Shown here in pieces: positions 1-9,828 of a DNA stretch of 49,525 nucleotides (the first letter of the stretch is position 1; each line of letters begins with the position of its first letter). The notes below the pieces were generated by a model. That model saw only the letters and a program-made list of their open reading frames with translations. It was not told where the DNA came from and ran no database searches. The stretch spans positions 194,015 through 243,539 of the forward strand of contig MU657204.1 in assembly GCA_026770575.1 (NCBI GenBank), written 5' to 3'. A program made the position numbers and the translations under genes. This DNA comes from Pelagophyceae sp. CCMP2097 (lineage: Eukaryota; Sar; Pelagophyceae).

Positions 1-324
1 GTCGGTCGGCGCGCTGGCCTTGACGACGGTCGTCGCTGGAACAGCCGATAAGCGCGCCTTGGAACCGTCTGCCAACAAGACGTCCGTGACGATGGCGGGC
101 TCCTCCTTGACCTTCTTCGCCGGCATCAGCTCGTCGAGGAGGCGGTCCTGGAACTTGGCGGCCAGCTGCTTGCACTGCTCCTTGTGCCCGCCTTTCTTCC
201 AGTCGACGAGCTGGCACGCCTTGGAGCAGTAGTGGCGCGACTTGCACTTGACGCAGTGCTTGCCGTCCGGCGCTGCGCAGACGCAGCAGGGCTTCGGAAT
301 GGCGGCGGCCGACGGGTCCCCCAT
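1..324 (-). CDS. MYND-type zinc-finger protein, N-terminal part (cut by window edge)
   Basis: The minus strand reads an open frame of 108 codons from an ATG at 324-322 to the window edge. Residues 13-51 form a MYND finger, with the spaced ligands C13/C16, C24/C27, C33/C37 and H47/C51, and the typical core HYCSKACQLVDWKKGGH. MYND fingers bind short proline-rich peptides and act as protein-protein adaptors. After the finger comes a charged segment (KKVKEEP) and a low-complexity stretch. The start is chosen because the finger follows within 13 residues and no in-frame coding continues upstream. The N-terminus resembles a large pelagophyte family in which a MYND finger precedes a RING-like region and Sel1/TPR repeats. 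That is recollection, and those domains would lie outside the window. No intron is seen in this part. Confidence 0.85.
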   Translation of the reverse strand, partial: MGDPSAAAIPKPCCVCAAPDGKHCVKCKSRHYCSKACQLVDWKKGGHKEQCKQLAAKFQDRLLDELMPAKKVKEEPAIVTDVLLADGSKARLSAVPATTVVKASAPTD

Positions 325-1624
325 CGCGGGCAGCAGTCCGTCGAGTGCTGGTCGCGCAGCGCGTTCAACGTCCAGGTGCTCGCTCGATATGTACCTATCA
401 AATTTGCAAAGACGAGTCCTTGATTCGGCAGAGAGCAGTCGTGTTTGAGAAGACGAAGGACTGACCGGGGTGCTCCTCCCGAATGCCCCGTCGACAGCAA
501 AGCCTCGAAGCTAAGCCTCGAAGCGCTCGACACGTCAATTCCCAGGGGCAGAATACAATTGTATGGGCAGAATTGAGTCTTGGGGCGATTGCGCAGGGTG
601 CGGTACCGATGGTCGGCGTTTAGCGAGTCCGGAGCGCGCGCGCGCCGGCGCGGCGGTGCACCGGTGGTCCGGACGAGTCCTCGATGCCACGGCTGGAACG
701 CCAAGAGCGTCGACCCACCGGCACGAGGGTACAGCTGCTCACTGGAGATGCCAGGCACGGCGCCGCTGTGGAGACGCTCATGGGATGCAGTGCGGGGGGG
801 TTAGGGCACGTAAGACGGTCCTTCGTCCCTTGCATCGTGGCGAGCGCGAGGCCGGCCTCGCCCGGCTCCGGCGACGAGGAGCGCCCTCGAATTGGCCAAA
901 ATAGCAGCGGTGTTTCTATTCGAGAGAGAGGGTTTTTATTTTCTGGGCTTGATAATTTACTTAACTCTTGATTTTGTCCACTTTTATGTTTTTAACGCCC
1001 GTAATTTCATTAAATTGGCCGAATAAAAATATTTAACTTTCGGCCTAAGGATAAGATTTATTTAGTTCCCGTTTTAGCTTGTTTTCGCAAGCCTTTGAGA
1101 TTCCGCGTCTTCTGCACCCCCAAGTCGGGCACCGGAGACGCAGCCGCTTTGGCAGGGCCCAGCCCTGCCCCAGACCCGCCCTATAAGCCCCCAAACACGC
1201 TCGGAGGGGGCCCCAGTGGCGCCCAATGGCGAAAGGCCCTGGATCGTTGCAACTGCCAACATTCTAAAAAAACGCTCTCTAGGAAGTTCCGTCCCCTATT
1301 GGATTCTGCTCCCTACTGGATTCGGAATGGCCAATGAGAGGGCTTGAAAATGCAATTTGTTCAAAAAAAGCATTTTTGCACCAATCCAAGAGCTTATAAA
1401 GTGTGAAAAAGTTCAGAAGAAGGTTGGAATCCAATAGGGGATCCTGAATCCAATAGGGGAAAGGACTTCCTATAAGGGGAATTCTAGCATGGCCGAACTT
1501 GCAAACTAATTTTAGCGAGTCTGGTCTGGAGGCCCGAGGTTTCGAGGCTGGTCCGAGATGAGAAACGGTCCGAGTGGCCCTCAGAGTGCGGCTCTGTCTC
1601 AACATCGCCGACTGAGACCGGCCC
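325..1624. other. Intergenic, no supported gene
   Basis: This stretch mixes GC-rich sequence (560-900) with AT-rich sequence (900-1090, 1330-1480). I find no coding segment with recognisable protein character on either strand. It holds one copy of the palindrome TACAATTGTA (554-563). Near 1295-1325 and 1425-1480 the phrase CCAATAGGGG or its complement recurs several times, so a small repeat cluster is present. Upstream regulatory DNA of the minus-strand MYND gene presumably lies in the first few hundred bases, but no promoter motif is clear. Confidence 0.5.
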
Positions 1625-2035
1625 ATGGAGGGATCTTTGGACCGATCTCGAGTTCAGACCGGTCAAAGAGGGTATGTGATGTCGTTTGGGCCGACTCCAT
1701 GCTGTCGTGAGAAAATCGGCGAGTCAGTGAACCACTTTTTGGGCGTTTGTGGTGCGTACAAGGAGCCCCGCGATGTACGCTTTGCTCGTATTGGATCCAA
1801 AGTTCCGTCGTTTGCGTATTTTACCACCACCCAGAAGGCTGATTTCATCATAAGTGATAACAACAGCCCAGCTGCTGAAATTGGCGATTATCTTTTTTTG
1901 TTTAAAATTCATCATATTCGTGCTAAGTTGGTTGATCCGACTAGGCCAGGGGAAGGTCCTTCGGGACTGGATGGCGGCCCTCCCGGTCTACCTGCCCTGT
2001 AATTTCCCCTTCTTCTTATCATCATCGAAGAGACC
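1625..2035 (+). mobile_element. 3' end of a non-LTR (LINE-type) retrotransposon, copy A
   Basis: An open frame of 125 codons ends at 2002. It carries a Cys/His pattern typical of the C-terminus of LINE reverse transcriptase proteins: paired cysteines at PTPCCREK, then ESVNHFLGVCGAY followed by PR. The final 30 or so residues (IRAKLVDPTRPGEGPSGLDG) closely match those of a second copy ending near 5960, with conservative replacements and a stop at the matching place. After the stop comes a T/C-rich tail (2003-2025) and the shared end CGAAGAGAC. This is the 5'-truncated structure expected of a LINE insertion. No polymerase domain is present. Assignment to LINE rests on the Cys/His motif and tail structure, not on a polymerase match. 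Confidence 0.6.
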
Positions 2036-2984
2036 CCTCCGTGGCCAATAATTGAAGAGCAAATAAACTCTTGGCAAAAGATGGTGCGGGATTTCGCCCG
2101 AAGTGTAGGCTATGGGCTCTATTTTGCATGCTATGGGCCCCATTTTACTTTTAATGTCCATACAAATCCGTAATTCCATGAAATTGGTGTCAAGTTTAAC
2201 ACCGTTTTATTTCGATAGTGGCTTTAAGCGCGGCGGACCGAGCCCGAAAACAAACTTCCTTCGTCAGTGACCGCGCCGCCACCAGCCCGCACCGTAGCGA
2301 CGAAAAGTGGCCCCATACCTCGCTTGCAGCCCGCGAAATTTATATCTGAGTGGAATCCGTTTCATGTCGACCCCCCGAATCGCAGTGCGAAGAGGACATC
2401 GGGGCCTTGTGAGTATTGCAAATATTAAAACCGAATTTAACGAATTTAACCGAACCGCCTTGGGATTTGATATTACCATGACGCATCGAAGGCACTACAG
2501 ACCCCCGGAGGGCGCCATTGGTATGTTGGTGCAGTCGCTTAGAGGGCACTTTGAAACGCGGGTAGGCTGGCTTAGGTTACATGCAAAAGTCCCATTTCAA
2601 TGTTTATGGCGCAGCGGCGAAGAAGGACCGGCACACCCGGCCCAAGCCCCGCGCCACCCTCACAACCGCGCGCAGCAGCACGCAGCATAGGCGCACTTCT
2701 TGTTTTTTTAAGGTTCCGCACGGATGGAACTGCGCAATAGACGGACATACAGGCAAATTGCGCATGGCTGATCTTCATTAACGACCCCCCGGAAAGGGCC
2801 CTAGATTTTATCAAATCCAAAGACTCTCTCGGGTCTGAAAACCCTTCATTTCGAACTCGTCTTGAATGAAATAGCTTCCCACTACAATACCCCTTCGAGA
2901 GTTCTTGCTGAATACCCTCAGCCGGGCGCAACAAAAGCCGGAGAAAGGCTTTGCACTGGTGACGCCGCAAAGGTCCCGGAGATG
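2036..2984. other. Intergenic, no supported gene
   Basis: Moderate-GC sequence with several short open frames on both strands that overlap each other and show no family motif. Nothing beyond chance composition was seen apart from short homopolymer runs such as the T run near 2701-2710. Confidence 0.45.
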
Positions 2985-3205
2985 GGCCCAGGGGACCGTC
3001 CCAGGGACGGCCCGAAGACGGCCCGTCGGTGGTCCCGGAGACGGTCCCGGAGACGGGCCCGGAGGCAGTCTCCTACGACAGACGACGGTCCCATGGACGG
3101 CCCTGTTGACTGTCCCGTCGACGGTCCGTCGATGGTCTGTCGACTGTCCCGGAGGCGGGTCTTGTCGGCGGTTCGTGAGACGGTACGGCCGTCTCCGGGA
3201 CCATG
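2985..3205. repeat. Block of degenerate GACGGTCC/GGAGACGG repeats outside any recognised gene
   Basis: About 220 bp are built from recurring words such as GGTCCCGGAGACGG, GACGGTCC and GTCGACGG with a period of roughly 12-15 bp. This is the same sequence style that fills the introns of the two large genes downstream. No protein-coding exon was recognised on either side. The block may be a stray copy of the intronic repeat or a relic of a lost gene. Confidence 0.6.
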
Positions 3206-5700
3206 CGCTGCGGAGCAGCGATACCCACGCTGAGAAGCTTGGAAAAACGAGAATCTGCAATACCCCTTCGTGGCCGGATTACTTTTGAGGGAAAAGAGAG
3301 AGGTTTCTCATTTGGCGTCAGCAGCGGCGTCGCCCGTAGCGGCGAGGCAGCGCCCGGGCACCGTTGGGCGTGTGTGGGCACGAAGCCGAGTGCCCAGGAC
3401 ATGGTTGGGAGCCCTTTTTTCACCGGTTGCACGCCCGTGGCGTCGGTAAGCGACCCTTGAGAGATTTGCGTGTTTCCTTGCGTCGCGCCGTTTGCGCGCT
3501 TGTAACAAAGCTGCAGGCCGGCCGATTTGCACGGGGCTGCGGAGGCGGGACCGTAAGCCGGCGACACATCGCGCGGGTCCATGTGGGACCTGTTCGACAG
3601 GTTCGACAGTCTGGAAGCCTTGGGTCGGTGCGGTGAGGGAATCGTTTCACGACGAACGGGGCGAACCGTTGGGTCGCGCGGCGTCCGCAGTGGGTTATGG
3701 TTACGGAGGCGTTTCCGCGCCGGACCCGGCGTTGGCGGCGGATTTCCCGAGGATTGACCTGAAAACGCACCCGCATTGTGCGGATATCACTTTTGCGCGC
3801 GTCCGTGGGCAGGGACCGCCGAGGGGCCGCCGCAAAGCTATCACCGCCCGACCCACCGCGACGATCAGGGGCCCGGTCTCCGCGTAGACGCCTGAAAATG
3901 GTACGAAGTCGCCTCCCACAGGGGATCTGCTCTCCAACACAGCGCCCCTGAAGCGCAGTGCTCGGCGCGCGTCCGGCACAGACTAACTAAGGCCGCCCAA
4001 TCTCCGGCGCCCCTGTAGCATCTCTGGATTATTACGGGGAAGTCGTGGCCTATGCCGACGACTGCGGTTGGTAAACCCGAACCGTCACAGTAAAATCGGT
4101 CGAAAAAGAGGTACAAACGGCCTCGGTGGCCCTGGGGTGCCGGAGACGACCCAGCTCGTGATCGTCGTACGCGAAAGACGGGTGATTAAAGAGTGTATGC
4201 CGCAAAATACCGTAAAACGCACCCAGGGTCGTAATTTAAGAGAACCCGTCAAATCCCGCGGACCCCTTTTATCGAGCAAATTGACGGGTGAGGCCTCGTC
4301 CGTCCCGAGGGAATTTCTCCGCGGTCTCGTGCTCCTCCGAGGTCGGGAGTGGCTCAATCGACGCGGTGGGTTGAGGTGCGCTCCCCGTAACAAAATTTTA
4401 CCTGAAGAGACGACACCCGCGACGGGCCGCGTCCGACGGGGTCGTCGGCATAGAGGAAATTCCAAGTTTCCCACGCCAAACCGATCCTTAAAGCGAGTTT
4501 GAGGTGCCGGCCCGCTCGGTGGGTCCCTGTGGGTGATGCCGGCGCCTCGGCGCCGCTGCAGCGTCAGTGGAGTGGTTCGACAACCGTCCTCGAGTCGACC
4601 TCCAGAGGCCAAGATCGAGCGACAGGAGCGCCCTCCGACCGAGCTGAAGCTCTGCAACCCGACCCGAGGACACAACCTAGGATGCCCCCCACCCGCGCCG
4701 CCCGGCACGGTCTCGTGGGGGCGCGGCGGACGTGCGACCACATGCCTTGCACTTTGCAACTCTCTCTATTTTTCTGCCAGAGTGAAAGAGCCACGAAGTG
4801 GACGCAGCTGGTGCCTATTCCAGCGAAGGGGCCTCTTAAGGGGAGAGTACCCACCCACTTTCACAAGCCAAAGGGGATCAGGAAGGGGGACCCACCCGCC
4901 CACTTGCAAGAATTTTGCCTCTACTGCCCCCCCCCCACTTGGCAAAAAAACAGAACGCCGAGGGAAGTGTCCACGAAGCATTGAGTCTCAAAATGTACGA
5001 AATCGCTTAAACTTTTGTTGTGCCGCCGGTTCCTCGGCATCGGGAGGCCGCGCAACGCGAGAGGCCGCGCAACGTGGGAGCCCGCGCATCGGAAGCTAAG
5101 CGATATCCTGCTTCTCACGTCCTAGTTTCAGCGAAATTTTGCGTTAAACGAGCCTCTTTTGGCCCAGATGTGAAAAAAGTGGTTGAGCAGCATCGTGCAA
5201 TGTTATTCTAGTAGCTCGGTGGCCTGCGCGACACGCGGAGCGCATAACGGCCTCCAGAATCGTTGATGTCGGGATTTTGGTAAGTTACGGAAGGTAGCGG
5301 TTATTTGAGTTGTCGAAACTTACCGTAATATATTAACTATGGTCGCCAATTTCGCCAAAGTTTTCGGGAACGCTCTGAACTATACTTCAGTTAAAACACT
5401 TTGACACAATTATTAAAAGCGCGGCGGAGGTGAGCGCGCGCCTCGGCGTTTTGCCAAGTTGCGCGGATACAGTGCGCCCTGGCGCAGCCCGAAGAACAGC
5501 GTCATTTAACCTTTCCGAGGCCTCTAGAGCCTCAAACCCACCCCGGGGGAAATCCACCCTCCGGGGGTGGTTTTCGTGGATTTTGGAGGGGGTGGTTTCC
5601 CTAATTTTGCCCCCGTCTACTCGGTCGACCTCGGATGCTTCCTATAGAACAGTCGATTTTAGATCAGCTTCATGGTCCGTTAAGGTTTTGTTCGATTTGC
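3206..5700. other. Intergenic, no supported gene
   Basis: GC-rich in 3206-5120 and more AT-rich from 5120 to 5420. The longest plus-strand frame (4068-4502, 144 codons) is arginine- and glycine-rich, has no recognisable domain and overlaps an equally long minus-strand frame, so I do not call it a gene. A GC hairpin, CCACCCTCCGGGGGTGG, lies near 5557-5573. CCCC and GGGG runs are frequent. Confidence 0.4.
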
Positions 5701-5799
5701 GGTTATAAATGCAAATATTTGCAAATATTTGATGAAAATTGGAAAGTAAGCGACATCCTTCCTCGCCAAAGTCATCATACCGATTTTTGTGTTATTCCA

Positions 5800-5998
5800 G
5801 GGGGTTGACGACGGTGATGACAATCCTCCTAATGTGGATGTTCACATTTACCGTCTTTTATATCAGATTTATCAAATACGTGCTAAGTTGGTTGAGCCGA
5901 CTCTGCCAGGGCAAGGTCCTTTCGGACTGGAGGCCGGTCCTCAGGGACGGGCCGCCCCGTGATTTTTATTATTATTATTATTATTACGAAGAGACTTA
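5800..5998 (+). mobile_element. 3' end of the same LINE-type family, copy B, with (TTA)n tail
   Basis: From about 5850 the translated sequence DVHIYRLLYQIYQIRAKLVE leads into PTLPGQGPFGLEAG and a stop near 5961. It matches copy A in reading frame and stop position. The frame upstream of about 5805 is broken by stops, so this copy is shorter or more decayed than copy A. After the stop comes a TTATTATTA microsatellite (about 5965-5988) in place of copy A's T/C-rich tail, and then the shared end CGAAGAGAC. A microsatellite tail after a truncated ORF is usual for several LINE clades. Confidence 0.6.
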
Positions 5999-6027
5999 GA
6001 CATACGGGTGCGGCATAAGACGCTGCA

Positions 6028-6043
6028 CCCCCCCCCCCCCCCC
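6028..6043. repeat. Poly-C run
   Basis: An uninterrupted run of about 16 C lies just after LINE copy B. Its true length is uncertain because such runs are prone to sequencing error. Confidence 0.7.
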
Positions 6044-6090
6044 TGGCATGGTGGGCCGGTTGGCAGCCTCCTGGAACATATTTCAATATT

Positions 6091-6238
6091 TTGACGCGCC
6101 AAATTTTAAGATTTGTTCCAGAGGACGGGGGGCGCTCCATTCAAAACCGCTTGACTCGCCTCTTCACTGCGAGTCTAGCGGCCTTAAATGGAGCGGTTCC
6201 GGTCCTCTGGAACAAATCTCAAAAATTTTGCGTCATCT
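6091..6238. mobile_element. Fold-back (hairpin) element 1
   Basis: Two arms of about 70 bp (6091-6159 and 6169-6238) are near-perfect reverse complements. GATTTGTTCCAGAGGAC on the left faces GTCCTCTGGAACAAATC on the right, and GACTCGC faces GCGAGTC at the centre. The loop is only about 9 bp. The transcript or single strand would fold into one long stem. No coding capacity is present. It is best read as a small non-autonomous fold-back transposon. Confidence 0.75.
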
Positions 6239-6299
6239 TACCGACGACTGAGTCCCGAAGCTGACCTAAAATCGACTGAGAAGCTTCAAAGCACGCTAG

Positions 6300-6411
6300 C
6301 TCGTCGGGACATGCCGAAAAAAATGTACGCGTTATAGGCCGATATGCTCGTCTCGGCCGGGGCTAAAATTCTGGTCCAGGCGCGTGCATCTTTTTCGGCA
6401 TGTCCTGACGA
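6300..6411. mobile_element. Fold-back (hairpin) element 2
   Basis: Arms of about 32 bp at 6300-6331 and 6380-6411 are inverted copies, sharing GACATGCCGAAAAA on the left and TTTTTCGGCATGTC on the right, around a loop of about 48 bp. The sequence is unrelated to the hairpin at 6091-6238. No coding sequence lies inside. It may be a second small inverted-repeat element. Confidence 0.6.
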
Positions 6412-6739
6412 ATTGCGGTGCTTGAGGGTCACATTTCGAGGCGCATCTCACCAAGGAGACGCGCCCCTTGAAAATATTTGCTTCCGTCGCACAACGATAC
6501 GAGTGGACCCGATCGAAGCACGTACCACCGCCACTTCGCCATGGCTAAGGCGCGTGCAGCAGGCTGGAAGTTACTAAGGTCTCTTCAAAGAATCGCCAAA
6601 TGCCAATTCCGGTCTCGAAACACTAACTGACTGACTGAGGGACTGCGTGCAAGAACATCCGGCGGGCCCACTGAATCCCACTGAATCCCAGGCCAACGCC
6701 CAGTCCACGGGTCGGGAAGCGCGCATGTGAGTAGGAGCG
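6412..6739. other. Short intergenic stretch downstream of the 306-codon gene
   Basis: No gene is supported. This DNA should contain the 3' untranslated region and polyadenylation signal of the minus-strand gene that ends at 6740, but no AATAAA-like signal stands out. A direct repeat, CCACTGAATC, occurs twice near 6668-6687. Confidence 0.4.
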
Positions 6740-7763
6740 TCACGGCGCGTGCTCGGCTGCGATTCGCTTCGCGGCGTCGGCGAGGCCCTCGAGCGGGGAC
6801 CAGATGAGGATCGGGACGACCTTTTTGAGCCAGACTTTTGAAGCTAAATCCGTTTTCTTCAACATCTGGTCCTGCAGCTCCTGCGGCGGCGAGCCCGTGA
6901 AGATGCAGGACCCCGGCTCGGCGATTCGGCGGCCCGCGTCGAAAATGTCGGCGTCGACGGCGCACGACCCGCTCGCCGCAACGGCCTCGCCGCCGAGGAG
7001 CGTCGTCGAAACGTCGTACGCGACCGTGACGCGCAGCGCCGTGCGCAGCGCCGTGCCCGCCGCCTCGCCGGCGCAGTCGACGTTTGAAACGAAAAAACTG
7101 AACTTGCCGTCGACGTGCGTCTGGCCGACGAGGGCCTTTCGGACCCAGGCCCAGAGCGCAGCCGTCTCGGCGGACCGCGCCTTCGCCGCGCGCTTCGGCG
7201 GCACTTTTCCGCCGACGGCCGCCGCGTACGCCGCCCACTCGGCGCAGAACGACGTCGTCTCGCGCGCCGTGGCGTAGGGCCGCTTCTTCGCCTTGGACCG
7301 CTGCTTTGCGCACGGCGTGCACCAGATGCGGGGCACCGACTGCACTCTCACAGCCGTCTTCGCCGCGTCGCCCTCGGCGTAGTACACGACGTGGTCCACG
7401 CCAAAGTCGCCGTGGGAGACGGGGCGAGCGCAGACCTGCGGGCGAGGGTCGCGGGGAGCGTCACGGGCGAGAGTCGTCGACGCTCGTTGAGTAAGCCGCG
7501 ATCAGACGCACGGGGCAGCGGTCGAGATTGAAGCCCTTTTCCGCGGCGCCGTTGTTGAACAGGCCATCCAGGAACGCAAAGTCGTCGGCGTCGGCCGAAA
7601 CGCGCTTGCCGGGGACCAGGGCATGGTCGACCTAATACTATAGCTTCTCCCGCAGCCGTCGACCGAGACCCTCTGTAGACGGGCGCACCTGGCCCTGCAC
7701 TAGCTGCCCCGCGGCGGCGGCGTCGCCGCGGTACGCCGCGGCGGCCTGGGCCAGCGCCGCCAT
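6740..7763 (-). CDS. Three-exon gene for a 306-residue protein of unknown function
   Basis: I do not recognise the family. Exons on the minus strand are 7689-7763 (25 codons from ATG), 7482-7631 (50 codons) and 6740-7435 (231 codons plus stop). The introns, 7632-7688 (57 bp) and 7436-7481 (46 bp), have GT-AG ends and keep phase 0. The assembled protein is continuous and has normal composition. It contains a CxxC (IWCTPCAKQRSK) within a basic stretch, an Ala-rich helical middle (about residues 130-160), a probable beta-rich segment (GKFSFFVSNVDCAGEA) and a hydrophobic C-terminal helix region (KVWLKKVVPILIWSPLEGL). No signal peptide or transmembrane segment is evident. The tiny introns contrast with the kilobase introns of its neighbours. 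Splice sites are inferred from frame and motif, not transcripts. Confidence 0.7.
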
Positions 7764-8324
7764 TGTCGAATTTGCACAACAGATATCGCCAAAAGATAAC
7801 TATTGTTCAAGTTAGCGCGTGCGCTCTTGCCACCCCCTCCAGTCGTACTAGTCGCCGCCTCGGAGACCAGCGCGCGAAGAAAAAAATCCCAAACCGCGAA
7901 AAATCAAGAACCACTCAAACCAAGGGAAGGTCGCACAACTTGGACAGTCGCGATCGGGCGCAGTGCCCCATCACGACTGTCCAAGTTTCGATAACTGCCC
8001 TTGGCGCCTTTGTCGGCTTTTAATTTGGGCATTGGGGGTTTTGACTTGATTAACTACTAAATTATGAAGCTTTCGCACACAGAGGCTCGCTAAAATAAGG
8101 GAGTTCATGAAAAAGCCAAACAAGCGCCTCCTGGGCGTCCCGCGGTTGTGGTTGGCGTGGCGCTACCCTTCATTCAAGAGCCAGCAAAGTAAAATAATTT
8201 CCGGTGATAATCTAATTCGACAGTGATGAATTCGACCAGTTCTTTCGTTCTATCCGTTGAAAAGTCAAAAATATAAATTCAACAAAATGCACAAGCCCCT
8301 TCTCATCGATCGCCAAAGAAGATG
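7764..8324. other. Intergenic upstream of the 306-codon gene
   Basis: No gene is supported. This region should hold the promoter of the minus-strand gene starting at 7763. An inverted repeat, ACTTGGACAGTCG with CGACTGTCCAAGT, at about 7938-7986 could form a hairpin with a loop of about 22 bp. The sequence becomes AT-rich after 8030. Confidence 0.45.
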
Positions 8325-8620
8325 GCCGTCGGAGGCCCCTGTGGCCCCGACGGACACACAGATCCTGCCTCTTAAGCATCGAGCAGCCTAGTTGAGGTGC
8401 TTAGAGGCCGCAAACCCTTAAGAGGCAGGATCTGCGGCCGTTCCATCGATTTGGAAAACGGCCGTTTTGCAGCCTGCCCCGGAGGCCCCTGTGGCCCCGA
8501 CGGGGCCGCAGATCCTGCCTCTTAAGCATCGAGATGTCGAGATGAGATGTTTAGAGGCCGCACAGCCCTTAAAAGGCAGAAAATACCGCCGTTTTGAGTC
8601 ACAGTGATGCACTTGGCAAA
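8325..8620. repeat. Tandem pair of about 150 bp units, each with an internal hairpin
   Basis: Unit 1 (about 8325-8474) and unit 2 (about 8477-8620) share GAGGCCCCTGTGGCCCCGAC, CAGATCCTGCCTCTTAAG, TTAGAGGCCGCA and CCCTTAA in the same order. Within unit 1, CAGATCCTGCCTCTTAAG (8359-8376) is the exact reverse complement of 8417-8434, giving an 18 bp stem. Unit 2 keeps the left arm (8509-8526), but its right arm is degraded (about 8566-8579). This may be a tandemly inserted inverted-repeat element. Confidence 0.7.
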
Positions 8621-9628
8621 CACTATTTTGAGCAAGCCTCCCTCCCAAACGGCGGCTCCGTTGCCGCTCTAAGTAGGCGCGATCTCCAAGGTAGACGATT
8701 CCTTCCAACCGCGAACAGTACCGCCGCCGCGCCCAGGGTCTATGGACCGCGCGCCCCTCATGGTCCCTCGTGAGCAATCGCCTAAAATAATTTGCTTGTT
8801 CACATGCAAATTATTGTTCAACTGATCTTTTCCCAGAGTTTGGGAGTAATTCTAAAGTTTAAAAGGCGATTTAAATATTTTAAAGTCGATCCCGGACTCC
8901 TTACAACGGACATCAAACCAAAGGAATTGGTAGAAACGAACTTGTAGGCCAGGTTATAGGAGGCCCATAACCTTATTTTTCCTCCGCAATAGGTTCGGGA
9001 ATTTTCAAAGGCCGCAACAACTGGGCACATTGCGGAGCCGTGCCGCGCATGCACAGGACGCGCCTTGCGCTAAGGGGGCACCAGCCGCGAGCGCGCTCTC
9101 TTGGTGTCTAATCATGTGCGGCAATTCCACCAAACGCCGGCGTCAGTGTATTGGAACGGCATCCTGAGGTTGAACCACAGGTCACGTTTGAGGGTCGTTC
9201 TCTTCGCGCAGGCGGCTCTCTGGGAACTTCTTGGGCCCGCTTGTTGGTCTCGCCGAGCCCTCCATTCTGTACCATCATATTCCTAGGCAGCGCGATACCG
9301 GCGCAGAGAGACGCCACTTTGTACTCGCTGCTGGACAAAGGCCTCCCGGAACCAAAAAGGTCAAAATAAAGTCCTTGCACTTTCGCAATTACCTGGGATT
9401 TGCGGGGTACGGGCGCTCAATATTTACCCAAATTAGTTTCCGATACCCCCCCACCAAATGACGCTCCGCGACCCGGCCACGGGTCCACAGTCCGGCTACG
9501 GGACTTTTAGAACGCGCGTTGGCTACGACCCGGTCGGTCCTAGGAGATGGTGCATCGAGCGTCTCGATTGGGCTTAATGACCCAGGTTCCAAAATCTGGC
9601 CTAATCAGAAGCAAGCTCTTACACTAGT
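8621..9628. other. Intergenic, no supported gene
   Basis: No coding segment is convincing. A short perfect inverted repeat, AATAATTTGC with GCAAATTATT, lies at 8786-8815. The remainder mixes AT-rich DNA (8780-9000) with moderate-GC DNA and carries no recognised motif. Confidence 0.4.
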
Positions 9629-9820
9629 AGTGCCGAAATCAAATTCTCAATGTATTATTTCTCGGATTTTCTGATATCACCCGGCAACTGCATGTGCGTA
9701 TTTTCTTGATAAATTTGACGATAATTTCCATCGTGCGAGCGCGTTGATCGTCCAGAATACTAAATCTTTAATTATTTAATTGATTATGGAATTTCCCCCA
9801 GGCCCCTTGATTTCGGCACT
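9629..9820. mobile_element. MITE-like element with 14 bp terminal inverted repeats
   Basis: AGTGCCGAAATCAA at 9629-9642 is the exact inverse of TTGATTTCGGCACT at 9807-9820. The 192 bp between the outer ends is AT-rich and non-coding. TACACTA occurs just outside each end (left about 9620-9626, right about 9822-9828), compatible with a short target-site duplication. Size, terminal repeats and lack of coding are typical of a miniature inverted-repeat transposable element. The family is not identified. Confidence 0.6.
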
Positions 9821-9828
9821 GTACACTA

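Noticed and set aside
126..758. 210-codon minus-strand frame overlapping the MYND gene
   Set aside because: It is out of frame with the MYND finger and has an arginine/serine-rich shadow composition.
4068..4502. 144-codon plus-strand frame, Arg/Gly-rich
   Set aside because: No family motif, a competing longer minus-strand frame (4085-4759) and no splice or start support.
7436..7464. 29 bp intron in the 306-codon gene
   Set aside because: It has GT-AG ends but shifts the frame. The donor at 7481 gives a 46 bp intron that keeps phase 0.
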